This document shows positions 23,361-31,618 of a DNA stretch of 44,211 bases, one piece after another. This DNA is from Aquimonas sp046318115. Its GTDB lineage: Bacteria > Pseudomonadota > Gammaproteobacteria > Xanthomonadales > Xanthomonadaceae. The position numbers and the translations under genes are program-made. The notes under the pieces were generated by a model. The model was not told where the DNA came from and searched no databases. It saw only the letters and a list, made by a program, of their open reading frames with translations. The stretch covers positions 1 through 44,211 of the forward strand of contig JBKCVA010000036.1 of NCBI GenBank assembly GCA_046318115.1, read 5' to 3'. Positions within the stretch are counted from its first letter, which is position 1, and the number at the start of each line of letters is the position of its first letter.

Positions 23361-26300
23361 TCAGCGGGGTTCAAAGCCGTCGCGAAGCACGCCGGCTTCG
23401 CCCGCGGCCTCGCTGAAGATTGCGCGGTCGTCCTCGGGATTGAGAACGACCGAACCTGGAGCGGCCGTTGCACTCGCCTCGATCTGGACGAAGGCCGACG
23501 TGAGGTCGACCCGGCCGCGCAGAAGGATCTCCGCCTGAGCGCCGGCTGCGAGGCCGCTCATGAGTGTCGGTGACCCCGACCCACCCTGCGCCGGGCAACT
23601 GCCCGTGCAGGTCCAGTCCAGTTCCAACAGCCCCGACGTCGCAACGGCGCGCAGCGTTACAGCGGCCAGATCCACCGGACCATTGTTGCGCACGAGGACG
23701 CGGTAAGTGCGCCTGTTCGCGTCCGGATCCGGTTGGAGGCGTTCGATATTGACCTGCAGGTCCGAGCCGTCGCCCACGACGATGCGGAAAGCGCGCGCTG
23801 TGCGATCACGACCGCCGTTCGCGGTTCCGCCCGTGTCGATCGCGAGTGCCTCCAATCGGGCGGCGCCGGCATTGCCGTTTAGACGGTAATGCAGCGTGCC
23901 GTCCGGACTCAGGGAGACATCCGACACCACGTTGGCCGGGTCCAGCAGCTCGATAACCGTCAGCGCGACGCTCTGCTCGGCCTCCAGAGGCCCCGGAGTG
24001 AGCTGCGTCAGGAAGCCCGGTCGTTGCCTGATGCCGTTCGTTCCGCTGGGATGCGAGGGATTGCCGCCCAATGCGAAGTCGGGCGGATCGTTGACTGCGA
24101 GAACGTTCAGCGTGACCGTCGCGCTTCGGCGTGCGCCAGCAGGGTCAGTTGCCAGCAGTTCAAGATTCGTACTGCCGTGCGCATCGGCGTTCGGAACGAG
24201 AACCAGCAGCCGGCTGGCGTCTGCGCCGCCCAGGCCTGCCTTCAGGGCGGCATCGCTGATCAAGGCTTGATCCGCGGAGCGCGCAGCGAGTCGCACCGAA
24301 GCGGCTCCGGACTCGGCGTCGCCGACTCCGATTTCCAGGGGCCCGCCCACCGTGTCCTCCAGCATGTCCACTGCTGCAGCAGCGGTCAGGCTGGGACTCG
24401 CGTTCACAACCACTGCGATCGGCAAGGAGTCGCGCGCCGCGTTGGCGTTGTCGCCGATGTAATGCGCCCGAAGACTGCGTGTGCCGGCGGGCAGTGCGCT
24501 GGTCACGCAGCTTGCGGAGGCGGAGCCGCCGTTGTTCGAGAGAGGACGCTCGCTGCAGCCCGCGATGTCGACACCACCGTCAGTGAAGCGGACCGTTCCG
24601 CTGGGGGCCGTGCCCGTAACCGTTGCCGTCAATGTCACTGCCTCACCTTCATTGGGTGCGCCGCCGACCAGAGACAGACTGACGGTGGTCGAGGGATCGA
24701 GCGCGAAAAGCGCCACATCGTTTCCGCTGATGGCCGCGTAGCGGATGCGGAAGGAAAGCCCGCCGATGCTCAGCTCTCCTCCTTCGGGCAAGTTGGCGAA
24801 GCCGCCCGCGACCGGGTCGCTGCCATCGTTGATGATCAGCGGCATGGCGCGCCCGGGCTGATGGGTGTAGCCGCTCAACAGCGCGAGCTGAAGGCCCGCA
24901 CCGCCCAGTGCCACTGCGCCGTTGACCTCGACGGCATCGTTCGCAGTGGCTCCCAGTTCGAACTCGATGCTTGCAGGTGCCTGCAGCGTCAGGGAAGCGC
25001 TCTGAAGCGTTCCCGGCGAGCCGCCGGGCGCCAGTCGCCCACCGCCACGGACGAGCGCATCGCCGATCCGTCCGATGCCGCTGACCCGACCGGAGCACTC
25101 CACCGTGACCGCGCCTTGGGTGCCGTTCGCGACCCAGGTCCCCTGCTGCACCACGGTAGAAGCGTGCGTGGCAGTACCGGTGTAGGTGTAGGACGCTGCG
25201 CCCGTCTTGCGCAGCGTGCCCGGGCCACTGATGCGGCCCGCGTATCCGCATGCCGCGGGCATGGTCAGCGTCAGCGTGGCGCCCGCGCCAAGTTCGAGCA
25301 TGCCGAGGTGGGGCAGGTCGCCCTCCTGTGGCCGTGGATCGGCGCTGACACAGTTCACGGAATGCGATCCTGCGATCGCGATGGTTCCGGTCGCGGTGCG
25401 CTGTTCCTCGACGATGAATACCCCGGAAAGATGCAGGCTCGTACCCGGCAAAAAGCTCGCGGTCGAGGCCTGCTCGAAGCGGCCGGCGTTGACGATGACC
25501 GCATCGCCGATGCGTCCGCCGGACAGGTTCTGGAACAGGGGCTCGGCGCCCATGAATCCAAACGGCGTGGCGATGACGCTTGCATGCAGTACGACACCGC
25601 CTTGAATGAGGCCCGCGTTGCGCCCGGAAGAGCGCGCCAGACGCCCATGACTCAGTGCAACCGGACCGCGGATGATCCCGGTCGAGGTGTTGTTCAAGTC
25701 CACGTCCGAGGCAGCCTGGGCGACCCGCACCAGTTCTCGTGCCGATTGCGCGGCGCTCGCCACCAGTCCGGCGCCACCGTTGATCACCCCGCTGTTGGTG
25801 ACCTGATAAGCGTTGGCGTCCAAAAACGCGAAGTTGGGCCGGGTGAACAGGTACTGCTCGATCACCCCGCCGCTGTCGTTGGTGACGGTGAAGTCAGGCG
25901 CCGCGGAGTAGACCTCCGCACGGCCGAGGGTCCCGGCGTTCAGGAACTCACCCTCCGCCCACTCCACCCGGGCGCCCGCGAAGTTGAGCAGGCGCACCGA
26001 GGTCTTTCCCGTGATCTGGCTGTAGTTGAAGACCTGCATGCGGCGCATCTCGTCGGAACCCAAAGGTCCGAACGCGCCTACGACTCCCGTGGCCGTGCCC
26101 CAATTGAAGACCGTGATCGGCACCCCCGACAAACCCTCGGGACGGGTCGCGAGGACGTCGCGCACCACAGCGCCTGCGGAGATATTGACCTGTCCGGTCG
26201 ACAGTTGAACCTGGCCGATGTTGGCGCCCTGCGCCAGCGTGACGCCAACGCCTGGACTGGCTCTGACGTCGACGATGGAGAGGTTGCCGCTGCAGGTGGT

Positions 26301-26429
26301 TTCCCCGCCGGCGGGCACCGGGAAGGGCACGCATTGCGCATGGGCGAGACCGCAGGGCAGAAGCAGCAACGCAAGCAGTGGGCGACGGCGAATACTGCCG
26401 CGGGGCGAGCCGTTGGGGTGAAGGGCCAT
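23361..26429 (-). CDS. Large surface/secreted protein, autotransporter-passenger type, with R-D-G-F-E tail
   Basis: A 1022-residue exported protein. A signal peptide (ending PLLALLLLPCGLAHA, about residue 31) is followed by a long beta-helix-like passenger (about 35-560) with a segment like the autotransporter-associated beta strand (GTLRKTGAASYTYTGT). Next come an Ig-like domain (about 665-760, TVSLSLVGGAPNEGEAVTLT), a cadherin-like region (about 765-870), and a DUF11-like C-terminal domain (about 910-1010) that includes DWTCTGSCPAQ. The last residues are LRDGFEPR. No C-terminal beta-barrel is present, so this is not a classical type V autotransporter. The secreted protein at 37160-40540 ends with a similar domain and FRNGFE. 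ATG 26429 is the start that retains the signal peptide. A role in adhesion is inferred. Confidence 0.82.
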   Translation of the reverse strand: MALHPNGSPRGSIRRRPLLALLLLPCGLAHAQCVPFPVPAGGETTCSGNLSIVDVRASPGVGVTLAQGANIGQVQLSTGQVNISAGAVVRDVLATRPEGLSGVPITVFNWGTATGVVGAFGPLGSDEMRRMQVFNYSQITGKTSVRLLNFAGARVEWAEGEFLNAGTLGRAEVYSAAPDFTVTNDSGGVIEQYLFTRPNFAFLDANAYQVTNSGVINGGAGLVASAAQSARELVRVAQAASDVDLNNTSTGIIRGPVALSHGRLARSSGRNAGLIQGGVVLHASVIATPFGFMGAEPLFQNLSGGRIGDAVIVNAGRFEQASTASFLPGTSLHLSGVFIVEEQRTATGTIAIAGSHSVNCVSADPRPQEGDLPHLGMLELGAGATLTLTMPAACGYAGRISGPGTLRKTGAASYTYTGTATHASTVVQQGTWVANGTQGAVTVECSGRVSGIGRIGDALVRGGGRLAPGGSPGTLQSASLTLQAPASIEFELGATANDAVEVNGAVALGGAGLQLALLSGYTHQPGRAMPLIINDGSDPVAGGFANLPEGGELSIGGLSFRIRYAAISGNDVALFALDPSTTVSLSLVGGAPNEGEAVTLTATVTGTAPSGTVRFTDGGVDIAGCSERPLSNNGGSASASCVTSALPAGTRSLRAHYIGDNANAARDSLPIAVVVNASPSLTAAAAVDMLEDTVGGPLEIGVGDAESGAASVRLAARSADQALISDAALKAGLGGADASRLLVLVPNADAHGSTNLELLATDPAGARRSATVTLNVLAVNDPPDFALGGNPSHPSGTNGIRQRPGFLTQLTPGPLEAEQSVALTVIELLDPANVVSDVSLSPDGTLHYRLNGNAGAARLEALAIDTGGTANGGRDRTARAFRIVVGDGSDLQVNIERLQPDPDANRRTYRVLVRNNGPVDLAAVTLRAVATSGLLELDWTCTGSCPAQGGSGSPTLMSGLAAGAQAEILLRGRVDLTSAFVQIEASATAAPGSVVLNPEDDRAIFSEAAGEAGVLRDGFEPR

Positions 26430-26691
26430 GGGGGCATCCGTCTCGGGCAGTGTTGCGGAAACCAAGCGCAGAAAGCCCTCGAACTCCCTCGCGTGCCTGC
26501 GCACTTGGCTGGGATGCGGTCCGTGGATCAGCGGGGGCGACGAGGGCTGTGCATCTCTCGACTCCCGCACCGATCCCACTCCGCACCTGCCGAAGCCGCG
26601 GTCAGCCGCGAAACACCTTGAGCGAGGCGCATCAATGCATCCCGATCCGCCTCCGCACACCCTTGCGCGGTCATGTCCTGGTGACCAGCTT

Positions 26692-27309
26692 TCAACGCCT
26701 CGGCATGGCCACCGGTAGCTGCCAGCCGCGTCGCATGGCGAAAAAGCGCAGGGTGAAGCAGGCGAGCGCGCCAGCCGCCGCGACGGGGGCTGCTGGAAGT
26801 TCCAGCGCATCGCCGGCCACCACGATCAATGCGCCCAGCAGCGCTGCGACCGCGTAAAGCTCGCGCTGCAGAACGCCCGGAATCTGCACGACCAGCACAT
26901 CGCGCGCGATGCCGCCGCCGACGCCACTGAGCACCCCCAGCATGACCGCTCCAAGCGGGCCTACCCCGTGCGCCAGCGCTTTGCCGGTGCCGAGCACGGC
27001 GAACAGCCCGAGCCCGACCGCGTCGCTCAGCTGCACCGGGTTGCGCAGGCGTTCAATCAGCTCGAAGCGGTAGAAGGTGATCAGCGCCGCCGCAGCCGAC
27101 ACCGCGAAATAGCGCGGATCGACCAGCGCGACCGGCGGCGTCGCACCGAGCAAGGCATCGCGCACGATGCCGCCGGCGGTGGCCGCGGCGAAGGCCAGCA
27201 CGAGCACGCCGAACAGGTCGAGACCCTTGCGCACGCCGGCAGTGGCGCCGCTGATGGCGAATGCGAAGGTGCCGAGAAGGTCGATGGCAGTGACGAAGCT
27301 GATAGGCAT
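26692..27309 (-). CDS. TRIC/YadS-type channel family membrane protein
   Basis: A 205-residue inner-membrane protein made of two repeated units of about three helices plus one extra. Each unit carries the family's glycine-rich motif: AISGATAGVRKGLDLFGVLV followed by GGIVRDALLG in the first, and GVLSGVGGGIARDVL in the second. Prokaryotic TRIC-like proteins (formerly UPF0126, YadS, YicG) form trimeric cation channels; some members are linked to glycine uptake. ATG 27309 (MPISFVTAIDLLGTFAF) gives the normal start; no strong ribosome binding site is seen. It diverges from the HU gene. Confidence 0.88.
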   Translation of the reverse strand: MPISFVTAIDLLGTFAFAISGATAGVRKGLDLFGVLVLAFAAATAGGIVRDALLGATPPVALVDPRYFAVSAAAALITFYRFELIERLRNPVQLSDAVGLGLFAVLGTGKALAHGVGPLGAVMLGVLSGVGGGIARDVLVVQIPGVLQRELYAVAALLGALIVVAGDALELPAAPVAAAGALACFTLRFFAMRRGWQLPVAMPRR

Positions 27310-27597
27310 GGCGGCAGAGTGCGGTAGCGGAGCCCATGCTAGCCGCTGCCGGTCCGCTAAACGTTTGATTCGCCGGGGGCGTAGCGACGTTCGCGGGCAA
27401 GCATCGGCATTGATGGACCGCTCAGACCACGGCGGTACCCCCATGCTGCACCCGCAAACCCTTAATACAGGCGGCTTCCCGGCGAAAAACCGTTGACTTG
27501 TGGGCGCAACCGAAGCAGCCTTCGCAACGCGGAGGGCGTAAGGCCTTCCCATTCTCCCCTGTTGGGCGCCATGCCCCTCTATGCAAGGAAGTTTCCG

Positions 27598-27867
27598 ATG
27601 AACAAGGCTGAGCTTGTCGCTGCCATCGCCGACCACGCCGAACTGACCAAGACCCAGGCCGCGGCCGTGGTCGACGCGTTCACCACGACCGTCACCAAGG
27701 CGCTCAAGAAGGGCGACACCGTGACCCTGGTGGGCTTCGGCACCTTCTCCGTGCGCAAGCGCGCGGCCCGTGAGGCCCGCAACCCGCGTACCGGCGAGAC
27801 CATCAAGCTGAAGGCGAGCAAGGTGCCGGTGTTCAAGGCCGGCAAGGCGTTCAAGGACGCCATCTGA
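27598..27867 (+). CDS. hupB: DNA-binding protein HU
   Basis: An 89-residue HU-family nucleoid protein that bends DNA non-specifically as a dimer. MNKAELVAAIADHAELTKTQ, the FGTFSVRKRAAREARNPRTG beta-arm with its proline, and the C-terminal VPVFKAGKAFKDAI are all present. The start ATG 27598 has AAGGAA at about 27585. It is a stand-alone gene here, and is followed by a hairpin at 27918. IHF subunits are less likely because of the length and C-terminus. Confidence 0.95.
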   Translation: MNKAELVAAIADHAELTKTQAAAVVDAFTTTVTKALKKGDTVTLVGFGTFSVRKRAAREARNPRTGETIKLKASKVPVFKAGKAFKDAI

Positions 27868-27917
27868 GCCTGGTCGCGTCGCCGTCCTGAGCGCGGCGAC
27901 ACGTGCTGAAACAGCGT

Positions 27918-27937
27918 GCCCGCGCGAAAGCGCGGGC
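27918..27937 (+). terminator. Hairpin terminator downstream of the HU gene
   Basis: GCCCGCGC (27918-27925) and GCGCGGGC (27930-27937) form a perfect stem with a GAAA tetraloop, about 50 bases after the stop codon. The following bases are only moderately T-rich (CCGCTGTCGTTTGTG). Confidence 0.7.
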
Positions 27938-28055
27938 CCGCTGTCGTTTGTGTTCTCAACTGGCTCCGCAAGGTCGAGGGTCAGCGCTGCCGGCCTTGGA
28001 TTCGCCACTTCGCCCAGCGTGAGGACTGCACGCGCGCCCGCTCGGGGCAGACGAT

Positions 28056-28649
28056 TCAGGTGCTGAAGTGGATGGCCAGGCCACCGCTGTCCGCTGACAC
28101 GCTTGCCCCCAGCGCCCGCGCGCGCGCTTCGCTGTCCTCGCGCCAGCACTGCGGCAGCGGCCCCTGCAGTGCGATCTGCAGAACCGTCTCGGCGGCATCA
28201 TGTCGAAGAGCGATCCGCAGGGATTCGCCCTCGGGTGTGGTCTCGGCAAGCGCCTGCACCCAGCGGAACAGGCTGATGGCAAGCCACGTCGGCGCAGACG
28301 TGTCGGCGCCGAGGGTCTGGATCGCGAAATCGAAGCCGCGACGCTGTGCGATCTGCTCCAGCGTGGAGCGCAGCGCGGCTTCAAGTCCGATCTCATCCAG
28401 CAGCGGTGGCCGCAACTGCAGCGACAGCGCGCGCACCTGCTGCAGGGCGTCGCGCACGCTGTCCGCTACGCCTTCGACCTCATCCGCGGGTAGACCGCCC
28501 TCGGCGAAGAACTGCAGGCTGAGCAGGGCGGCAGTGAGGCTCTGGCCGACCTCGCTGTGCAGGACGTGGGCGATGTGCTTGCGTTCGGCTTCGTCCAGCG
28601 CGATCAGCTGGGCCAGCGCGGTCGGCGGTGGCGTGGATGCGTCACTCAT
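28056..28649 (-). CDS. Histidine-kinase-like dimerisation protein with degenerate ATPase half
   Basis: A 197-residue cytoplasmic protein. Its N-terminal half is a HisKA_3-type dimerisation domain with an H-box, ERKHIAHVLHSEVGQSL (phospho-acceptor candidate H31), and a second helix ending LSLQLRPPLLDEIGLEAAL. The following part occupies the place of the HATPase domain but lacks the N-box asparagine (it reads SLFRWVQALAE) and any DxGxG motif, so ATP binding is unlikely. It may receive or buffer phosphate, or bind and inhibit a kinase of the NarX/DesK class. It has no sensor or membrane part. sdaA ends 75 bases away on the same strand. Confidence 0.7.
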   Translation of the reverse strand: MSDASTPPPTALAQLIALDEAERKHIAHVLHSEVGQSLTAALLSLQFFAEGGLPADEVEGVADSVRDALQQVRALSLQLRPPLLDEIGLEAALRSTLEQIAQRRGFDFAIQTLGADTSAPTWLAISLFRWVQALAETTPEGESLRIALRHDAAETVLQIALQGPLPQCWREDSEARARALGASVSADSGGLAIHFST

Positions 28650-28724
28650 GCGGGGCTACAGAGCTGGGGTGATGGCCAAGAGCCTGGCGGCTGGACGGTG
28701 GTGTCGCGATCACCGCACTCGCCG

Positions 28725-30107
28725 TCAGCATTCGACCACGTTCACCGCGAGCCCGCCGCGCGAGGTCTCCTTGTACTTGTCCTGCATGTCGCGGCCGGTG
28801 TCGCGCATGGTCTTGATGACCTTGTCCAGAGAGACGTAGTGGGTGCCGTCCGAACGCAGGGCCATGCGCGAGGCGTTGATCGCCTTCACTGCGCCCATCG
28901 CGTTGCGCTCGATGCAGGGGATCTGCACGAGACCCGCGATCGGGTCGCAGGTCAGCCCGAGGTTGTGCTCCATGCCGATCTCGGCGGCGTTCTCGACCTG
29001 ATGCACGGTTCCGCCCAAGGCAGCGGTCAGGCCGGCCGCAGCCATCGAGCAGGCCACCCCGACCTCGCCTTGGCAACCGACCTCGGCGCCGGAGATCGAA
29101 GCGTTCTCCTTGTACAGAATGCCCACCGCTCCGGCGGTGAGCAGGAAGTCGAAGATCCCCTGCTCGTCGGCCTTGGGCGCGAAGCGTTCGTAGTAGTGCA
29201 GCACCGCCGGGACGATGCCGGCCGCGCCATTGGTCGGCGCGGTCACCACGCGTCCGCCGGCGGCATTTTCCTCGTTGACCGCCAGCGCATACAAATTGAC
29301 CCAGTCGAGCACGGTCAGCGGATCGCGTAGCGCGGCTTCCGGCCGGTTGCGCAGGTCGGCAGCCATGGCCGGCGCGCGGCGGCCGATCTTGAGCCCGCCG
29401 GGCAGGATGCCGTCCTCACGGATGCCGCGCGCGACGCAGGCCTGCATGGCCTGCCAGATCTCGCGCAGACCGGCGCGGATGTCTTCCTCGCTGCGCCAGG
29501 CGCGCTCGTTGGCGAACATCAGCTGGGCGATGCTGAGGCCGTGCTGCTCGCAGAGCTTCAGCAGCTCTTCGCCGCTGTGGAAGGGATAGGGCAGGGCGGT
29601 GGTATCGGCGACGATGCGGTCCTCGGCGGCCTCATCCTGGTTGACCACGAAGCCGCCGCCGACCGAGTAGTAGTCGCGGGTCGCGATCAGGCTGTCGTCG
29701 GCCGCAAAGGCGCTGAAGCGCATGCCGTTGGTGTGGTACGGCAGCTTCTGGCGTTTGTTGAACACCAGGTCGCGCTTCTCGACGAAGTCGATCTCCTGCG
29801 TGCCGCCGAGGCGCAGGCGCTGTGCGCTGCGGATGCGCTCCAGCGTGGCCGGGATGGTGTCGGGGTCGATGCGATTGGGCAGCTCGCCTTCGAGCCCCAG
29901 CAGCACTGCCTTGTCGGTTCCGTGGCCGCGGCCGGTCAAGGCCAGCGAGCCGTACAGCTCGACCCGCATGCGCGCCACCCGAGCAAGCTCGCCGGATTCC
30001 TTGAGCCAGCGCTCGACGAAGCGCGCCCCTGCGCGCATCGGCCCCACCGTATGCGAGGACGAGGGACCGATGCCGATCTTGAACAGGTCGAAAACGCTGA
30101 CGGCCAT
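28725..30107 (-). CDS. sdaA: L-serine ammonia-lyase (iron-sulfur type)
   Basis: A 460-residue single-chain L-serine dehydratase that deaminates serine to pyruvate using a [4Fe-4S] cluster. The N-terminal VFDLFKIGIGPSSSHTVGPM and the C-terminal APTNGAAGIVPAV, EVGCQGEVGVACSMAAAGL and CDPIAGLVQIPCIERNAMGA segments supply the conserved serine-binding region and cluster cysteines. Length and order match E. coli SdaA/SdaB (alpha and beta parts fused). ATG 30107 (MAVSVFDLFK) gives the family start; the longer frame upstream is antisense to the glutaredoxin-like gene. The 79-base gap to that divergent gene holds both promoters. Confidence 0.95.
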   Translation of the reverse strand: MAVSVFDLFKIGIGPSSSHTVGPMRAGARFVERWLKESGELARVARMRVELYGSLALTGRGHGTDKAVLLGLEGELPNRIDPDTIPATLERIRSAQRLRLGGTQEIDFVEKRDLVFNKRQKLPYHTNGMRFSAFAADDSLIATRDYYSVGGGFVVNQDEAAEDRIVADTTALPYPFHSGEELLKLCEQHGLSIAQLMFANERAWRSEEDIRAGLREIWQAMQACVARGIREDGILPGGLKIGRRAPAMAADLRNRPEAALRDPLTVLDWVNLYALAVNEENAAGGRVVTAPTNGAAGIVPAVLHYYERFAPKADEQGIFDFLLTAGAVGILYKENASISGAEVGCQGEVGVACSMAAAGLTAALGGTVHQVENAAEIGMEHNLGLTCDPIAGLVQIPCIERNAMGAVKAINASRMALRSDGTHYVSLDKVIKTMRDTGRDMQDKYKETSRGGLAVNVVEC

Positions 30108-30186
30108 GGGGGTGGTGTCTGATGTGTGCGGGGAGCTCGCTAGTGTACGTTCGCCGCTCCGCCCGACGATGCCGTACGGATCCACC

Positions 30187-30417
30187 ATGTCCCTGCTGAC
30201 CCTGTTCCAGCGCGACGAATGCCACCTCTGCGACCAGGCCGTGATCGTGCTGGTGCAGGCGCGGGCTGGTGACTTCGAGCCGCGCTGGATCGATGCCGAC
30301 ATCGAGCTGGAGCAGCGCTATGGCCTGCGCGTGCCGGTGCTGCGGCGCGAAGACACCGGCGCCGAGTTGGACTGGCCCTTCGACGCCGGGCGCGTGCGCG
30401 ATTTCCTTGCAGGCTGA
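30187..30417 (+). CDS. Glutaredoxin-like protein (DUF836)
   Basis: A 76-residue thioredoxin-fold protein with a CxxC motif (C12-HLC15 in FQRDECHLCDQA), the usual WIDADIE strand and the cis-proline segment LRVPVL. This is the glutaredoxin-like DUF836 family; a redox role is likely but the partner is unknown. The start ATG 30187 (MSLLTLFQRDEC) is well supported. It converges on the small membrane protein gene. Confidence 0.85.
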   Translation: MSLLTLFQRDECHLCDQAVIVLVQARAGDFEPRWIDADIELEQRYGLRVPVLRREDTGAELDWPFDAGRVRDFLAG

Positions 30418-30437
30418 GCGGGGGCCTGTGCGCAGGC

Positions 30438-30869
30438 TCAGCGGCCGAAACGCCACCCCAGCCAGGCGGCAGGCAGCAGCCACAGCGCGTCCACCCAGCC
30501 GACTTGGGTGCTGAGGTAGAGCAGCACCAGGCCGGGGCTGAGCGCCGGCAGCGCATGCTGGGCTGGCATTCCCATCTGCATGCCGATCTGGCTGGCACTG
30601 ATCAGCAGCGCCGCGGCCAGCACCGTGAGCAGGCTGACCGTGCCCACCACCACGAGCCGCGTCCGCCCCGCCGGCAGGCCGGCCAGTCGCAGCAACAGGG
30701 CGGCATCCAGCGTCACCACCAGCGACATCCAGAGGCTGGGGCCGCCGAAGTGCAGCGAGACCCCGGCCCAGACTGCGGCGAGACCCAGCACCGCCACGCT
30801 GCCGCTGATCGCGGCGAGAAGCCAGGTGCCGAGGCCGATGTGCGCGGAAGGCGCAGAGGGAGCAGCCAT
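30438..30869 (-). CDS. Small four-helix membrane protein
   Basis: A 143-residue hydrophobic protein with four probable transmembrane segments (around WLLAAISGSVAVLGLAAV, LWMSLVVTLDAALLLRLA, VVVGTVSLLTVLAAALLI and the C-terminal LVLLYLSTQVGWVDALWLL). No family could be named. The start is ATG 30869; a GTG six bases further upstream (30875) is possible. It diverges from sufT and ends 20 bases after the convergent glutaredoxin-like gene. Confidence 0.6.
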   Translation of the reverse strand: MAAPSAPSAHIGLGTWLLAAISGSVAVLGLAAVWAGVSLHFGGPSLWMSLVVTLDAALLLRLAGLPAGRTRLVVVGTVSLLTVLAAALLISASQIGMQMGMPAQHALPALSPGLVLLYLSTQVGWVDALWLLPAAWLGWRFGR

Positions 30870-30952
30870 GTTCACGGAATCAGGGCAGGGCGGAGCAGTG
30901 GAGCCGGGTAGAATACGCGGCCGTCCACGCGCCAGACCCTGACATTCGTCCC

Positions 30953-31507
30953 ATGGCCTACAGCCGCAGCTCCGAGCCGATCCAGTTTTCCCGCGACTGC
31001 GAGGTCGTCATGGTGCCGCAGGGCGATCGCGTCACCCTGCCTGCCGGAACCGCCGGCTACATCACCCAGGGCCTGGGCGGCAGCTTCACCGTGTTCGTCG
31101 ATGGCAATCTGTTCCGCGTCGCCGGCATTGATGCCGACGCCATCGGCAAGGAGGTCGTGCCGCCGCCGCAGCTGCCCGACAACGCCACCGACGAGGACGT
31201 CGAGAAGGCCGTCTGGACCCAGCTGCGCACCTGCTTCGACCCGGAGATCCCGGTCAACATTGTCGACCTGGGCCTGGTCTACCACTGCGAGATCGAAACC
31301 AGCGACGAGGGCAGCCGCCGCGCCAGCATCCGCATGACCCTCACCGCACCCGGCTGCGGCATGGGCGAGGTGTTGGTCGAGGACGTGCGCGCCAAGGTCG
31401 AGTTGGTGCCAACCGTGATCGAGGCCGATGTGGAGCTCGTCTTCGACCCGCCCTGGAACCAGTCGATGATGACCGAGGCCGCGAAGCTGCAGGTGGGGAT
31501 GTTTTGA
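30953..31507 (+). CDS. sufT: SufT, iron-sulfur cluster maturation protein
   Basis: A 184-residue protein. The N-terminal part (about 1-70) is the SufT-specific region and the rest is a DUF59/MIP18 domain with EIPVNIVDLGLVYHCEIE, the TLTAPGCGMGEVLVEDVR motif with its conserved cysteine, and FDPPWNQSMMTEAAK. SufT helps to deliver Fe-S clusters to target proteins. ATG 30953 (MAYSRSSEPIQFSRDCEVVM) is the normal start; TAGAAT at 30909-30914 could be its -10 box. The other suf genes are not in the window. It converges on the response regulator gene through the repeat hairpin at 31514-31614. Confidence 0.9.
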   Translation: MAYSRSSEPIQFSRDCEVVMVPQGDRVTLPAGTAGYITQGLGGSFTVFVDGNLFRVAGIDADAIGKEVVPPPQLPDNATDEDVEKAVWTQLRTCFDPEIPVNIVDLGLVYHCEIETSDEGSRRASIRMTLTAPGCGMGEVLVEDVRAKVELVPTVIEADVELVFDPPWNQSMMTEAAKLQVGMF

Positions 31508-31513
31508 AGAGCC

Positions 31514-31614
31514 GGGATTGGGGATTGGGGATTCGCAAAGAGCGAGCTTCCGGGTCAGCGCGAGCATCGCGAGATCGTGCTCTGTCGAATCCCGAATCCC
31601 GAATCCCCAATCCC
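31514..31614. repeat. Inverted copies of the GGGATTG heptamer forming a long hairpin
   Basis: Two GGGATTG and one GGGATTC (31514-31534) face three GAATCCC and one CAATCCC (31587-31614) across about 50 bases that include AGAGC/GCTCT arms (31539-31543 and 31579-31583). The unit matches the tandem array at 5140-5188. The element fills the gap between the convergent sufT and response regulator genes and can form a long stem in either transcript, so it may act as a bidirectional terminator or stabiliser. Confidence 0.85.
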
Positions 31615-31618
31615 AGCC

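Noticed and set aside
23889..26621. 910-codon plus-strand ORF antisense to the surface protein gene
   Set aside because: It is a frame kept open by high G+C opposite a gene with a signal peptide, clear domains and a conserved tail; it has no recognisable domain.
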